This document shows, piece by piece, positions 50,709-59,620 of a stretch of DNA of 64,000 bases (position 1 is its first letter; every line of letters begins with the position of its first letter). The DNA lies in the NCBI GenBank assembly GCA_040398465.1, contig JBBAUA010000007.1:24711-88710 (forward strand), given 5' to 3'. A model generated the notes under the pieces. That model worked only from the letters and a program-made list of their open reading frames with translations, ran no database searches and was not told the origin of the DNA. The translations under genes and the position numbers were made by a program. Source of the DNA: UBA7672 sp040398465 (GTDB lineage: Bacteria > Pseudomonadota > Alphaproteobacteria > Caulobacterales > Hyphomonadaceae).

Positions 50709-51862
50709 CGGGCCTGACCTGTCAGGCCTTCATAGACTGCAAGCGTCGCCTTCTGAAGCGCAGATGTTGTAAAGCGCTCGCGGACCCTGAGAAGGGCTGC
50801 ATCGCCCATGGCGCGCCGCCCATCCGGCCCCATGGCGAGGAGCCTGCTCATGGCCGCGGCCAGTGCTTCGTGATTTGCGGGCGGAACAATGAGGCCGGTT
50901 GCGCCATCGGCGATGATCTCCCCCTGTGCGCCTATGCTGGAGCCGATCGCGGGAACCGCCATGGCGCCGGCTTCGGCCGCAACCCGGCCGAACGCTTCGG
51001 GCAGGTTGGAGGGCGCAATCACGATATCTGCGAGGGCGAGGGCGGCTGGCATGTCGTCGCAATGCCCTACCATCATTACCTGTCCGTCAAGACTGGCCGC
51101 GGCGATCAGCGTGGCGAGTTCGTGGCTGTAGCCGTCGCGGCCCTGGGCGTCGCCAACGAACAGCATGCGGAATGCAGCGCCCTGCGCTTTCAGGATGGCG
51201 GCGGCGGCGATGGCTTCGCGATGGCCTTTCCAGCCGGTGAGGCGGGCGGGGAGGAGGATGGTGGCGCCCGTCGCCGGTTGCAGCTTCCAGGATTTGAGCA
51301 GGGCGTCCTTGCGTTCCGCCGAGACCGCGCTGGGCGAGAACTTCGCGATGTCGACGCCGCGATGGATGGTGACGATCCGGCCGTTCGCCCAGGGGTGTTC
51401 GGCAAGGATGTGGCGGGCCGTGAAGTCGGAATTGGCGATCACCCTGTCGCCGCGCGCCATCACCGAATTGTAGAGACGCTTGAGCCCGCCCCTCGCGCTG
51501 TAGACGCCGTGATAGGTGGTGACGAAGGGGAGCTTTGCCTGCCGCGCCGCCCAGAGTGCGCTCCAGGCGGGAGCGCGGGAGCGGGCGTGGATCAGGCTGA
51601 CTTTCCTGTCGGCTGCGATCTTTGCGAGGACGCCGGCATTGGCGCGGATGGCGAGCGGGTTCTTGGTCGGCAGGTTGTCGATGCGGATCAGTTCGCCGCC
51701 AGCGCGGACGAGTTCGGCCTCGAGGCGGCCGCCCTGGCTGGCGACGAGCGATCTGGCGCCTGCGGCCGTCAGCGCTTCGGTCACTTCGATGGCCGTGCGT
51801 TCGGCCCCGCCGGCGGCGAGGTGAGGGATGACCTGCAGGATCGTTGCCCCGCTCAGCGGCAA
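50705..51862 (-). CDS. Glycosyltransferase family 4
   Basis: About 385 residues. The GT-B fold shows in ILQVIPHLAAGGAERT and in the C-terminal nucleotide-binding block APSNLPEAFGRVAAEAGAMAVPAIGS. It probably adds a sugar to the same glycan as the GT9 partner. The start is uncertain: an ATG at 51940 would overlap the divergent gene, so TTG 51860-51862 with GGGGA before it is chosen. Confidence 0.85.
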   Translation of the reverse strand: MPLSGATILQVIPHLAAGGAERTAIEVTEALTAAGARSLVASQGGRLEAELVRAGGELIRIDNLPTKNPLAIRANAGVLAKIAADRKVSLIHARSRAPAWSALWAARQAKLPFVTTYHGVYSARGGLKRLYNSVMARGDRVIANSDFTARHILAEHPWANGRIVTIHRGVDIAKFSPSAVSAERKDALLKSWKLQPATGATILLPARLTGWKGHREAIAAAAILKAQGAAFRMLFVGDAQGRDGYSHELATLIAAASLDGQVMMVGHCDDMPAALALADIVIAPSNLPEAFGRVAAEAGAMAVPAIGSSIGAQGEIIADGATGLIVPPANHEALAAAMSRLLAMGPDGRRAMGDAALLRVRERFTTSALQKATLAVYEGLTGQAR

Positions 51863-51938
51863 GCGTGATTCCCCGTGCGATCCCCCGTGGCCCCAATAGT
51901 CGCTTTTCAGTTCAACGCAAACCGGGGAGAACAAGGCC

Positions 51939-52712
51939 ATGACAGATGCAGCCGAATATCTCGACGAAGCCGGGGCGAGGATTGCCTATCGCCGGAGCGA
52001 AGGCGATCCGGGACGCGCCGGGGTGGTGTGGCTCGGCGGGTTTCATTCCGACATGCTGGGCGAGAAGGCGTCGGTGCTGCATGCCGCCTGCCGGGAGGCC
52101 AGGCGGAGCTTTGTGCGGTTCGACTATCTCGGGCATGGCGAGAGCAGCGGGGCGTTTGCCGACGGCACCATTGGCCGCTGGCGGTCGGATGCTTTGGCTG
52201 TGGTCGACAGGCTGACGGATGGGCCGCTGGTTCTGGTCGGATCATCGATGGGCGGGTGGATGGCGCTGCTCTTGGCGCTGGCGCGTCCGGAGCGGGTGAA
52301 GGGGCTGGTGCTGCTGGCGCCGGCGCCGGATTTCACCGACAAGCTTATGTGGGCGTCGTTCGACGAGAGTCAAAGGCGCCAGATCATGGAGGAGGGGTTC
52401 TGGACGCGGCCATCCGACTACGACCCCGCCGGCTATCCGATCACGCGCGACCTGATCGTCGAGGGACGGGAGTGGAGTGTGCTGGATGGCGAGATCGCGA
52501 TCGAGGCGCCCGTGCGCATTCTGCAGGGCGGCCTCGATCCCGATGTGCCGTGGACGCATTCGCTCGATCTGGCGGACAAACTGCGGAGCAAGGACGTGGT
52601 GTGGTCGCTCATCAAGGATGGAGATCATCGGCTGTCACGGCCGCAGGATATCCAGCGAATGGTCTCGAGTGTCCTGGGGTTGGCGGGTGAGGTGGAAGGG
52701 TTGCACGGCTAA
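51939..52712 (+). CDS. Alpha/beta hydrolase, ABHD10-like
   Basis: 257 residues. The nucleophile elbow is VGSSMGGWMALL (Ser), the acid Asp is in LQGGLDPDVPW and the His in KDGDHRLSRP. RFDYLGHGESSG is a typical ABHD10/thioesterase block. Human ABHD10 removes acyl or glucuronide groups. It is divergent from the glycosyltransferases. A shorter gene lies antisense over its last 78 bases. Confidence 0.85.
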   Translation: MTDAAEYLDEAGARIAYRRSEGDPGRAGVVWLGGFHSDMLGEKASVLHAACREARRSFVRFDYLGHGESSGAFADGTIGRWRSDALAVVDRLTDGPLVLVGSSMGGWMALLLALARPERVKGLVLLAPAPDFTDKLMWASFDESQRRQIMEEGFWTRPSDYDPAGYPITRDLIVEGREWSVLDGEIAIEAPVRILQGGLDPDVPWTHSLDLADKLRSKDVVWSLIKDGDHRLSRPQDIQRMVSSVLGLAGEVEGLHG

Positions 52713-53117
52713 GACGCAACGGGGCCTCCACACGGACCTATGCCAGGCAAGTCTTTTGTAGCCGCCGCCACGACCATCCAGCCAATCGTCACGGAACGCC
52801 GGCAGGACGACGCCAAGCCCGAACTGGAGCCGATGATCTCCATTGTTGGCAGCTTCTTGCATTGCCGCTTCAACTTGGCTCTGCGCCTCCGACCAACGCA
52901 ATTCGTGCATGCAGAATTCAAGCAGGTCACTGTCGGCCGATGAGCGAAGCATCTCAATAAATTTTAGTGCAAGGGCCGCTCGCTCGGCTGGGTGCGCGAG
53001 AACATGAGCTAGCACGGCTTCGAATTCCGGTTCGCGGTCTCTTTCCAAATCATCGGTCAGTGCCTCGGCCTCGCCAACGAGACGGTCAAATTCTGCGAGG
53101 ACGTCGCGAGTCGTCAT
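52635..53117 (-). CDS. Hypothetical protein in a compositionally different patch
   Basis: 160 residues from ATG 53115-53117. The first 110 residues are helical and acidic by eye (EFDRLVGEAEALTDDLERD, EMLRSSADSDLLEFCMHEL); the last 40 overlap the hydrolase antisense and may not be natural. Codon choice is less GC-rich than in neighbours. No family known. It may be a recent acquisition or a small immunity-type protein; that is speculative. Confidence 0.5.
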   Translation of the reverse strand: MTTRDVLAEFDRLVGEAEALTDDLERDREPEFEAVLAHVLAHPAERAALALKFIEMLRSSADSDLLEFCMHELRWSEAQSQVEAAMQEAANNGDHRLQFGLGVVLPAFRDDWLDGRGGGYKRLAWHRSVWRPRCVLAVQPFHLTRQPQDTRDHSLDILRP

Positions 53118-53179
53118 GACCCAAACTCCAATACACGATCGGCCAGAGCCGATCTCTTCCGAAGGCGAATTGCCGCCAC

Positions 53180-54028
53180 TCAATCCTGCATTGCCTTGAT
53201 AAGACAATCCCGCAATCCCTCCCGATACGTCGGAAACTCCGGCCGCCATCCAAGCGCCGCCTTCGCGTGCGCATTCGAGACACGCTTGCATTCGGCGTAG
53301 AAGCGCTGGGCCATTGGCGAGAGGTTGGCGTCTTCGAACGCAACAGCGGGCGGCGGGTCGATGCCGAGGAGTGAGGCGGCGTAGGTGAGGACGTCGTCGG
53401 CGGGGGCGGGTTCGTTGTCGCAGATGTTGAAGGCGCCGGTAGCGGGACCCTTGATTGAGAGATGGAGGGCGCTGGCGATGTCTGCAACGTGGGCGCGGGA
53501 GAAGAGCTGTCCGGGCTTCACGATGCGTCTCGCGCCGGGCTCTTTCACGCGCTCGATCGCGGAGCGGCCGGGGCCGTAGATGCCGGGGAGGCGGAAGATG
53601 CGTGCGCCGGCTGTGGTCCACTGGGCTTCGGCGGCGGCGCGGTTGGTCGCTTCGCGGCTTTGCGGGTTGAGTGGGGTTTCCTCGAAGGCCCAGCCGCCGG
53701 CGAGGTCGCCATAGACGCCGGTGGTGGACAGATAGCCGATCCAGCTGGCGGTCGGCGCGAGATCGCTGAAGCTGCGGAAGACTGGGCAGCCCTTGTCATC
53801 CGGCGGGACCGAGATGAGCCAGGCGGCGCCCCCCAGGGTGAAGGTGGACGGCGGGGTGATTTCGGCGCCGGGCCAGATGTGGGCGGCGTAGCCTTCGGCG
53901 CGAAGGGGTCCGGCTGTGGAATCGCTGCGGACCGTCCCTGCGCAATCCCAGCCCGCGGATGCGAGCGTGCGGGCGAGTTCGGCTGCGACATAGCCGAAGC
54001 CGAAAGCGAAGAGCTGCGTTGCGGCCAT
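53180..54028 (-). CDS. SDR-family NAD(P)-binding epimerase-like protein (YeeZ type)
   Basis: 282 residues. The nucleotide-binding loop is FAFGFGYVAAELARTLA and the active-site region has YLSTTGVYGD, with Thr-Tyr-type residues as in YeeZ-like SDRs. LRFLPGIYGPGRSAIERV-like sequence (RIFRLPGIYGPGRSAIE) marks the family. Sugar-nucleotide epimerase or reductase activity is possible but unproven. It is adjacent to envelope and sugar genes. Confidence 0.78.
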   Translation of the reverse strand: MAATQLFAFGFGYVAAELARTLASAGWDCAGTVRSDSTAGPLRAEGYAAHIWPGAEITPPSTFTLGGAAWLISVPPDDKGCPVFRSFSDLAPTASWIGYLSTTGVYGDLAGGWAFEETPLNPQSREATNRAAAEAQWTTAGARIFRLPGIYGPGRSAIERVKEPGARRIVKPGQLFSRAHVADIASALHLSIKGPATGAFNICDNEPAPADDVLTYAASLLGIDPPPAVAFEDANLSPMAQRFYAECKRVSNAHAKAALGWRPEFPTYREGLRDCLIKAMQD

Positions 54029-54100
54029 GATCTTGCCTTGTCCTCTGGTGTACGGATTAAGGCCCTCGCGACCTGAGGGCCAGCCCGGAACGATCCTGCA

Positions 54101-54799
54101 ATGCGTTTGTTTGTTGTCGCGTCCCTCGCTGTTTTCGCCGTGACGCCCGCGCTTGCGCAGACCGATCAGGCCCGGCTGGAGCAGTGCATCGAGAAGATCG
54201 ATCGCGACGCCGAGGGCGCCTATCAGGACGGGCTGAGTTGGCAGGCGATCGGCAATCCGCCGGCGGCGCGGCAATGCACGGCGCTGGCGCTGATCGCGCT
54301 TGGCGAGGAGGCGGAAGGGGCGGCGCGGCTGGAGGAGCTGGCGAATGCGCCGGAGGCGGGAAGCGCGGACATGCGGGCGGTCTATCTCGCGCAATCCGGC
54401 AATGCGTGGCTGATGGCGGGGATGGCGGAGCAGGCGACCGTGACGCTGACCAACGCGCTGAAGCTGCGGCCGGGGGATGGCGAATTGTTCAAGGACCGGG
54501 CGCGCGCCCGCGTGGCGCTGAAGCAGTGGGCCGAGGCGGGCGATGATCTCGACAGTGCGATCATCCAGTCGGCGGGCGATGCGGAATCCTTCCGGATGCG
54601 CGGACATGTGCGGCTGAAGCAGGGCCGGTTGAGCGAAGCCTGGCAGGATGTGGAGGCGGCGATGAAGCTCGCGCCGAGGGATGTGAATGTCGTGGTGCTG
54701 CGCGGAGATGTGCGCGAGGCGATGCGTAGAGAGGGGATGGAGGACCCGGCGGGCCTCGACCAGGCGCTGGAGCCGCGCGCGCGGATTGTGGGGGATTAG
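54101..54799 (+). CDS. Exported TPR-repeat protein
   Basis: 232 residues. A signal peptide (LFVVASLAVFAVTPALAQ) precedes four or more helical repeats with the TPR alternation (AYLAQSGNAWLMAGMAEQATVTLTNALKL-like, NNN). It would be a periplasmic adaptor in a protein complex. It is divergent from the SDR gene. The family is not more precisely known. Confidence 0.78.
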   Translation: MRLFVVASLAVFAVTPALAQTDQARLEQCIEKIDRDAEGAYQDGLSWQAIGNPPAARQCTALALIALGEEAEGAARLEELANAPEAGSADMRAVYLAQSGNAWLMAGMAEQATVTLTNALKLRPGDGELFKDRARARVALKQWAEAGDDLDSAIIQSAGDAESFRMRGHVRLKQGRLSEAWQDVEAAMKLAPRDVNVVVLRGDVREAMRREGMEDPAGLDQALEPRARIVGD

Positions 54800-54859
54800 G
54801 CGCACTGGCGCGATCCCTGCCGCCGGGCGGCGGGGTTGGGTGGGCGCCCCGGTCCGGAA

Positions 54860-55225
54860 TCAGTCGCGGGAGAGGCCCAGTTCGCTCAGGCGCTTGAGGT
54901 AGGCGCTCATGCGGTCCGTTTTCTGGGCGGCGAGTTCGGCGAGGTAGGGCCAGGTGTAGAGGCCGGTGTCGTGGCCGTCATCGAAGCGGATGCGGAGGGC
55001 GTAGCGGCCGACTGGTTCAGCGCCGGTGACCCCTACGCGGCGTTTGCGGACGGGCGGGGGCGGGCGCTCATTGCCGTGGCCCTTGGTCTCGGCGCTGGGG
55101 CTTTCGACGCGCAGGAGTTCGTAGGGGATGGCGCCTTCAGTGCCGTCGTCGAAGCGGACCAGGAGTTCGGCCCGGGCCTTGTTGAAGCGCAGTTCGAGGG
55201 GCCAGGGCGCCTGTTGGGCGGCCAT
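54860..55225 (-). CDS. DUF971 (gamma-butyrobetaine hydroxylase N-terminal-like) protein
   Basis: 121 residues. LELRFNKARAELLVRFDDG at the start and YALRIRFDDGHDTGLYTWPYLAEL near the end are the DUF971 pattern. Its role in bacteria is unknown; related domains occur in iron-sulfur assembly factors. It is last in a three-gene overlapping unit: LON-domain, Trm112-like, DUF971. The stop of Trm112 overlaps its ATG (TAATG). Confidence 0.88.
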   Translation of the reverse strand: MAAQQAPWPLELRFNKARAELLVRFDDGTEGAIPYELLRVESPSAETKGHGNERPPPPVRKRRVGVTGAEPVGRYALRIRFDDGHDTGLYTWPYLAELAAQKTDRMSAYLKRLSELGLSRD

Positions 55226-55470
55226 TACTTCGGCGCGCCGAGGTCGCGGGCTTCGTCGCGGAGCATCACCGGGACGCCGTTGCGGATGGGGTAGGCGAGG
55301 CCGGCGGCGCGGCTGATCAGCTCGTTGGCTTCGCGGTCATAGGTGAGGGCGGAGCGGGAGACGGGGCAGACGAGGACTTCGAGCAGGCGCGGGTCGACGC
55401 CCGGCTCGTGACCCGACTCGGATTGGTTCATGCCATCCATCTGCGACTTGCTTTCTGCAGCGCTCATCAT
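55225..55470 (-). CDS. Trm112-like (YcaR family) protein
   Basis: 81 residues. LLEVLVCPVSRSALTYD and GLAYPIRNGVPVML are the YcaR/Trm112 signature. Only one Cys is kept, so the zinc ribbon found in some relatives is lost. YcaR-like proteins are thought to activate methyltransferases or other enzymes. Start at ATG 55468-55470 overlaps the LON-domain stop (ATGATGA). Confidence 0.82.
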   Translation of the reverse strand: MMSAAESKSQMDGMNQSESGHEPGVDPRLLEVLVCPVSRSALTYDREANELISRAAGLAYPIRNGVPVMLRDEARDLGAPK

Positions 55471-56180
55471 TGCACGTATCCGCCACCCTGACCTGGACGC
55501 TCCATTTCTAGCAGAGTTATGAGCGCCGTGCACCTGTCCTCGAGCGTGCTTGCTTCGAGCAGGGCCTGCTTCTCGGAATTCGCGAAGGGACAGCCTGCGG
55601 CGAGGGAGTTGATCAGCGCATCGAGGGGCGCTGATTCGACCTCGCCCCAGTCAGCCTTGAAGTCGCCGCGGCGAAGGTAGCGTTCGAGCGCGCCCATGAG
55701 ACGCACCCGCGCCGAATCCTCAAGCGCCACGTCATGGACGAGGTCGTGGGCGAAGGCGTTCCAGTTGGCGCGGACGAGGCGATAGGGCGCGCCAGCGGCA
55801 AGGTCTTCGCCCGCCTCAAAGCGCATGATGCCGGTCAGCACGATGAGGTAGCGGCCATCGCCGGTTTCCTGGAAGGCCGAGATGCGGCCCGCGCAGCCGA
55901 CGCGGCTGAGGGCCGGGCGGTCGTCTTCCAGCGGCGCATTGGGGCCGAACATGGCGGCGGGCTGGATCATGCCGATGAGCCGGTGGCTCGCGAGGGCGGC
56001 ATCGACCATCGCAAGATAGCGGGGCTCGAAAATGTTGAGCGGCAGGGTGGCGCGGGGGAACAGCAGCGCCCCCCCGAGGGGGAAGACCGGGATGGCGGCG
56101 GGAAGATCAGCTGGCTTGCGATAGGTGCGTGGCAAGAGGGCCCTCGTCGATTGCGTCCCCACACGCGATGCGTGGTGCAT
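55467..56180 (-). CDS. Stand-alone LON substrate-binding domain protein
   Basis: 237 residues. AIPVFPLGGALLFPRATLPLNIFEPRYLAMVD is the Lon N-domain signature and no AAA or protease part follows. Such proteins pair with YbbN/CnoX-type thioredoxins in alphaproteobacteria; cnoX is 1.8 kb away here, with MAPEG and ThDP genes between. The start may be ATG 56180 or a later codon, TTG before PRTYRKP. Role is probably in folding or degradation of oxidised proteins. Confidence 0.83.
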   Translation of the reverse strand: MHHASRVGTQSTRALLPRTYRKPADLPAAIPVFPLGGALLFPRATLPLNIFEPRYLAMVDAALASHRLIGMIQPAAMFGPNAPLEDDRPALSRVGCAGRISAFQETGDGRYLIVLTGIMRFEAGEDLAAGAPYRLVRANWNAFAHDLVHDVALEDSARVRLMGALERYLRRGDFKADWGEVESAPLDALINSLAAGCPFANSEKQALLEASTLEDRCTALITLLEMERPGQGGGYVQ

Positions 56181-56218
56181 AGCATGAGATGGGGGGCGCC
56201 GCGACGCTTTCCAGCGTC

Positions 56219-56629
56219 CTAGCCAATGAAGGCGTGAACGAGCAGCGCGCCGGCTATGGCGAGGAAGACAAGCAAGGTGCCCATCGTGCCCACGGCGCGG
56301 CCGAGGGAGAAGCCGCCCGAGCCCGCAAGGCCGTAGGCGTGCAGGATGCGCGAGACGAACAGGACGAGGCCGCACATGTGGATGTACCAGGCGGGCATGC
56401 CGAGCATGGCCAGGCCGGCGATACCCACCATGAGGACAGGCACGTCCTCGACGGCGTTCAGCTGTACCCGTGTGGCGCGGTTGAATTCAGGGTTCGTCTC
56501 GCCGGAGGGCAGCTTCATCTGCCCACGGCGCGCGCCGACATACATCTTGAGGCCCAGCATCATCAGGATGAGCAGGCCAATGTTCATCGCCGCCGCCTGT
56601 GCAGGCGACATGGCTGTCAGGATATCCAT
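56219..56629 (-). CDS. MAPEG-family membrane protein
   Basis: 136 residues with four hydrophobic segments. NPEFNRATRVQLNAVEDVPVLMVG is the MAPEG signature, with Arg and Asn used for glutathione binding. Members are microsomal glutathione transferases or leukotriene synthases. Its stop is 38 bases upstream of the LON-domain start. A detoxification role is likely. Confidence 0.87.
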   Translation of the reverse strand: MDILTAMSPAQAAAMNIGLLILMMLGLKMYVGARRGQMKLPSGETNPEFNRATRVQLNAVEDVPVLMVGIAGLAMLGMPAWYIHMCGLVLFVSRILHAYGLAGSGGFSLGRAVGTMGTLLVFLAIAGALLVHAFIG

Positions 56630-56771
56630 GCAGTGCTCCCCGGTCGGTTCCGTCTGCGGGGAGATAGGCACGGGCGATGGTGCTTGTCATCCCGGCCTGG
56701 CGCAGGCTTTCGAGCGCCGGGATGACAAGTTGTGGCTGCCGCCTTACCAAGTGCGCATCAGGGAGTTCTGC

Positions 56772-57287
56772 ATGGCCGAGGCGGCATCAGGGGGCGACCG
56801 GCTGTTCCGGTCGATTGCGGCCGCGAAGCCGAAGCTGGTCACGGGCGTGCCGGACGGCATGCTGGCGCGGACCATCATGCTGTGCGAGGCGAGCCCGGAT
56901 TTCCCCTATATCGCGTGTGCGCGTGAGGAAGAGTGCATCGGCGTCGCCTGCGGCGCGGCGATGGCAGGCGAGCGCGCCATCGTGATGGTGCAGAATGCGG
57001 GGCTGCTGAATTCTCTGGGAGCGTTTGCGACGATGGGGCTGCGCTATGGGCTGCCTATTGTTGTCATCGTGACGAACAGGGGGGCGCTGGCCGACCCCAA
57101 CGGCTACGACATCGAGAAGCGCGAGGCGTTCGATGCGGGCGTGCGGCCGATGGCGCGAGTGTTCGATTTCGATGCCGGAGACCTGCCGGACGACCTGATC
57201 CCGGCGGCCTTCAAGTGGGCGGAGGCGGCGCGGAAGCCGGTGATCCTCGCGCTGGAGAAGCGGCTTGGCGGGGAGGCTGCGCCATGA
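56772..57287 (+). CDS. Split ThDP enzyme, PYR subunit (sulfopyruvate decarboxylase alpha/ComD-like)
   Basis: 171 residues. The Glu that activates the cofactor is in CAREEECIGVACGAAMAG and VQNAGLLNSLGAFATMGLRYGLPIV is the usual PYR-domain block. It overlaps the partner PP-subunit by four bases (ATGA). Related enzymes decarboxylate sulfopyruvate or phosphonopyruvate. The substrate is unknown: no phosphonate or coenzyme M genes are adjacent. Confidence 0.83.
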   Translation: MAEAASGGDRLFRSIAAAKPKLVTGVPDGMLARTIMLCEASPDFPYIACAREEECIGVACGAAMAGERAIVMVQNAGLLNSLGAFATMGLRYGLPIVVIVTNRGALADPNGYDIEKREAFDAGVRPMARVFDFDAGDLPDDLIPAAFKWAEAARKPVILALEKRLGGEAAP

Positions 57288-57853
57288 CGTTGGCAAGCAA
57301 TCTTCCCTCGCAGCAAGATGCGATCGCGGCGACGCTGGCGCTTTATCCTTCGCGGCCGTTTGCGGTGTCGGACATCGGCTCGCAGACGGGCTGGCTGAAG
57401 GCGGCGGGGCATGACCCGCGCAATCTCTATGTCTCCGGGCCGATGGGGCTCGCGACATCGGTGGCGCTTGGGCTGGCGGCTGTACGGCCGAAGAGCCAAG
57501 TGTTGGCGATTGCCGGTGATGGCGCGCTGGCGATGAACCTCACCTCGCTGGCGACGATTGCGGGGGCGAAGCCTTCGAATCTGTCGATTCTGCTGGTGGA
57601 CAATCGCGTGTACGAGTTCACGGCGAGCGTGCCGACGCCGACGCGGGAGCTGGACTGGCTCGCCGTGGGTCGCGCGTTCTTCGGCGAGTCGCAGTGCCTG
57701 CGACTGTCAGAGCTGACGGCCGAGCGCTGGGCGGGCGTGGCGCGGCCGGCGATGATCGTCGCGGACGTCGCGCCGGCGCCGGGCAAGCCGCCCGCGCTGG
57801 GGATGACGCCGGCGATGATCCGGGCTGAGTTTCTGGGGGCGAGCCGGAGGTAG
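57284..57853 (+). CDS. Split ThDP enzyme, PP subunit (sulfopyruvate decarboxylase beta/ComE-like)
   Basis: 189 residues. The ThDP/Mg motif GDGALAMNLTSLATIAGAKP...LVDN is seen, with the upstream VSGPMGLATSVALGLA. Together with the preceding gene it makes a two-chain enzyme. The C-terminal part is Pro/Ala-rich. The gene pair is inserted divergently between the MAPEG and cnoX genes. Confidence 0.84.
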   Translation: MTLASNLPSQQDAIAATLALYPSRPFAVSDIGSQTGWLKAAGHDPRNLYVSGPMGLATSVALGLAAVRPKSQVLAIAGDGALAMNLTSLATIAGAKPSNLSILLVDNRVYEFTASVPTPTRELDWLAVGRAFFGESQCLRLSELTAERWAGVARPAMIVADVAPAPGKPPALGMTPAMIRAEFLGASRR

Positions 57854-57975
57854 GCCGATGAGCCTCGCGCTCATGGTTCAACGGACGGCCCTGCGGGCCT
57901 GCTCACCATGAGTGCTACCGTGGCAGCGCCCGGAACGATGGCGCGACTGCCGGGCAAGGCTCGGCGGTCAGGAGA

Positions 57976-58917
57976 CTATCTGAACAAAACCGCCGACAGT
58001 CTGCGGCGGCCTTCCTTCGTGACGTCGGCTTTTGGGCCGGCGGCTTCGAAGATCTTGAGGAGCTGCTCCTTCGCGGCGCCTTCCTTCCAGTTGGCGTTCT
58101 TCTCGAGGATGGCGAGGAGCTGGTCGGCGGCTTCCTCGTGCTTGCCTTCGGCAGAGTAGAGCGCAGCGAGGTCGAAGCGGGCGTCCCAGTCGGTGGGCGT
58201 GTTGTTGACGCGCGTCTTGAGCTCAAGCGTCGCGTCCGGCGCGGAGGTGTGGCTCAGCAGGTCGAGCGAGGCGAAGATGCCGACGGCTGAGGGGTGCTTA
58301 CGGTTCGCTTCCGGGATCATCTCGGCGAACTGGCGGGCGCGTTCGACATCGCCGGCTTTCAGATAGCAGCGCGAGAGGCCAGCGAGGGCTTCGATGTTGT
58401 CCGGCTCCTGGTCCAGCACGACGGAGTAGATTTCGGCGGCGGCGGCGAAGTCTCCGGCGTCGGAGGCGTCTTCGGCAGCAGCCAGCATTTCGGCGACCGT
58501 CGGGCCAGCGTCGGGGCCGGCGGCGCCCTTGATCTTGTTGATGAAGGCGCGGACCTGGCTTTCGGGCAGGGCGCCCATGAAGAGATCGACCGGCTGGCCG
58601 TTCTTGAAGGCGACGACGGTGGGGATGGACTGCGAGCCGGTCATGCGCGCGATCTGGCTGAAGACCGCGGGGTTCTTGTCGACGTCGATCTTCACCATTT
58701 TCACGGCGCCCTTGTTCTCGTCGACGATCTTCTCGAGCATGGGGCCGAGCGTGCGGCAGGGACCGCACCAGGTTGCCCAGAAGTCGACGATGACGGGGAC
58801 GGTCTTCGACGGCTCGATGACGTCCTGCAGGAAGCTCTGGTCCGTGCCGTCGGAGACGTGGGGGCTCTTGGGTCCGCCAGCGGGGGGACGGCCTGCGCCT
58901 GCGCCAATGATGTCCAC
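57976..58917 (-). CDS. cnoX: Thioredoxin-TPR chaperedoxin CnoX (YbbN)
   Basis: 313 residues. The thioredoxin domain has VIVDFWATWCGPCRTLGPML, a CGPC active site, unlike the SxxC of E. coli YbbN, so it can exchange disulfides. The C-terminal half holds TPR-like repeats (IYSVVLDQEPDNIEALAGLSRCYLKAGD). It protects substrate proteins from oxidation and hands them to chaperonins. It opens a four-gene run with LON-domain, Trm112 and DUF971 genes interrupted by insertions. Confidence 0.92.
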   Translation of the reverse strand: MDIIGAGAGRPPAGGPKSPHVSDGTDQSFLQDVIEPSKTVPVIVDFWATWCGPCRTLGPMLEKIVDENKGAVKMVKIDVDKNPAVFSQIARMTGSQSIPTVVAFKNGQPVDLFMGALPESQVRAFINKIKGAAGPDAGPTVAEMLAAAEDASDAGDFAAAAEIYSVVLDQEPDNIEALAGLSRCYLKAGDVERARQFAEMIPEANRKHPSAVGIFASLDLLSHTSAPDATLELKTRVNNTPTDWDARFDLAALYSAEGKHEEAADQLLAILEKNANWKEGAAKEQLLKIFEAAGPKADVTKEGRRRLSAVLFR

Positions 58918-58992
58918 GGAAGAGCTCCTGTTCGTTCGGCCGGTTGGCTTCTGGCCCCTAGATGGGCGCGGGCCCTCGAAAGGGCAACGGCC

Positions 58993-59559
58993 TTACCCAG
59001 CGGCCAGTTTCGTGAAATCCACGGGCGTGACGGTATGGCCCGTGGCGACGGCAAAGCCAAGGAAATCCGCCCGGGAAATCGCGGTTGTCTTATCGCAGCG
59101 GAGCGGGTGGAAATTGAGGATGTCGTGGGCCAGCAGGGCTTCCTCGGCGACCAGTCGGACCCGGCCCGCGGTATCATTCATGACGGCGAAACCGGTGACC
59201 GAGCCGGGGGTGACGCCCAGGGCATCCCACAGCAGGGGCGCATCCGTGAAGGACAGGCGCTGGCAGCCCAGCGCCCGATGCAGCTGATTTAGCGGCAGGG
59301 TGGACGAACCCAGCGCGCAGACCAGGACGAGCTGGCCCGACTTGTCCTTCATGAAGAGGTTCTTGGTGTGGCCGCCGGGAAGGTGGGCCTTCACATTCTG
59401 GCTTTCGGCGACGGTGAAAACCATCGGGTGGGTGATCGTGGTCGTGCGTATCCCCAGCTGGTCGAGCAGGGCGAAGAGCGGGGCTTCCGGCGCGCGGGAG
59501 AAATCGTCGGGCGCGGGCATCGGGCCGCGGCCGGGCGCGGAGGCGCTTTGATCTGTCAT
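58993..59559 (-). CDS. Prolyl-tRNA deacylase/YbaK-ProX family
   Basis: 188 residues. THPMVFTVAESQNVKAHLPGGHTKNLFMKDK is the ProX signature; the conserved Lys and the region GVTPGSVTGFAVMND complete it. The protein hydrolyses mischarged Ala-tRNA(Pro). The start MTDQSASA gives a normal length. It lies 75 bases before cnoX, on the same strand. Confidence 0.9.
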   Translation of the reverse strand: MTDQSASAPGRGPMPAPDDFSRAPEAPLFALLDQLGIRTTTITHPMVFTVAESQNVKAHLPGGHTKNLFMKDKSGQLVLVCALGSSTLPLNQLHRALGCQRLSFTDAPLLWDALGVTPGSVTGFAVMNDTAGRVRLVAEEALLAHDILNFHPLRCDKTTAISRADFLGFAVATGHTVTPVDFTKLAAG

Positions 59560-59620
59560 GATCGCTGGTCTAGATGGGGGGACAGGAAAATTGAAGGCCG
59601 GTTTTCGGGACTGAGGCTCC

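Noticed and set aside
52618..52843. Perfect 16-base inverted repeat ATGGAGATCATCGGCT
   Set aside because: Both copies encode Gly-Asp-His-Arg-Leu in different genes; a chance codon match is likely and no element is bounded by them.
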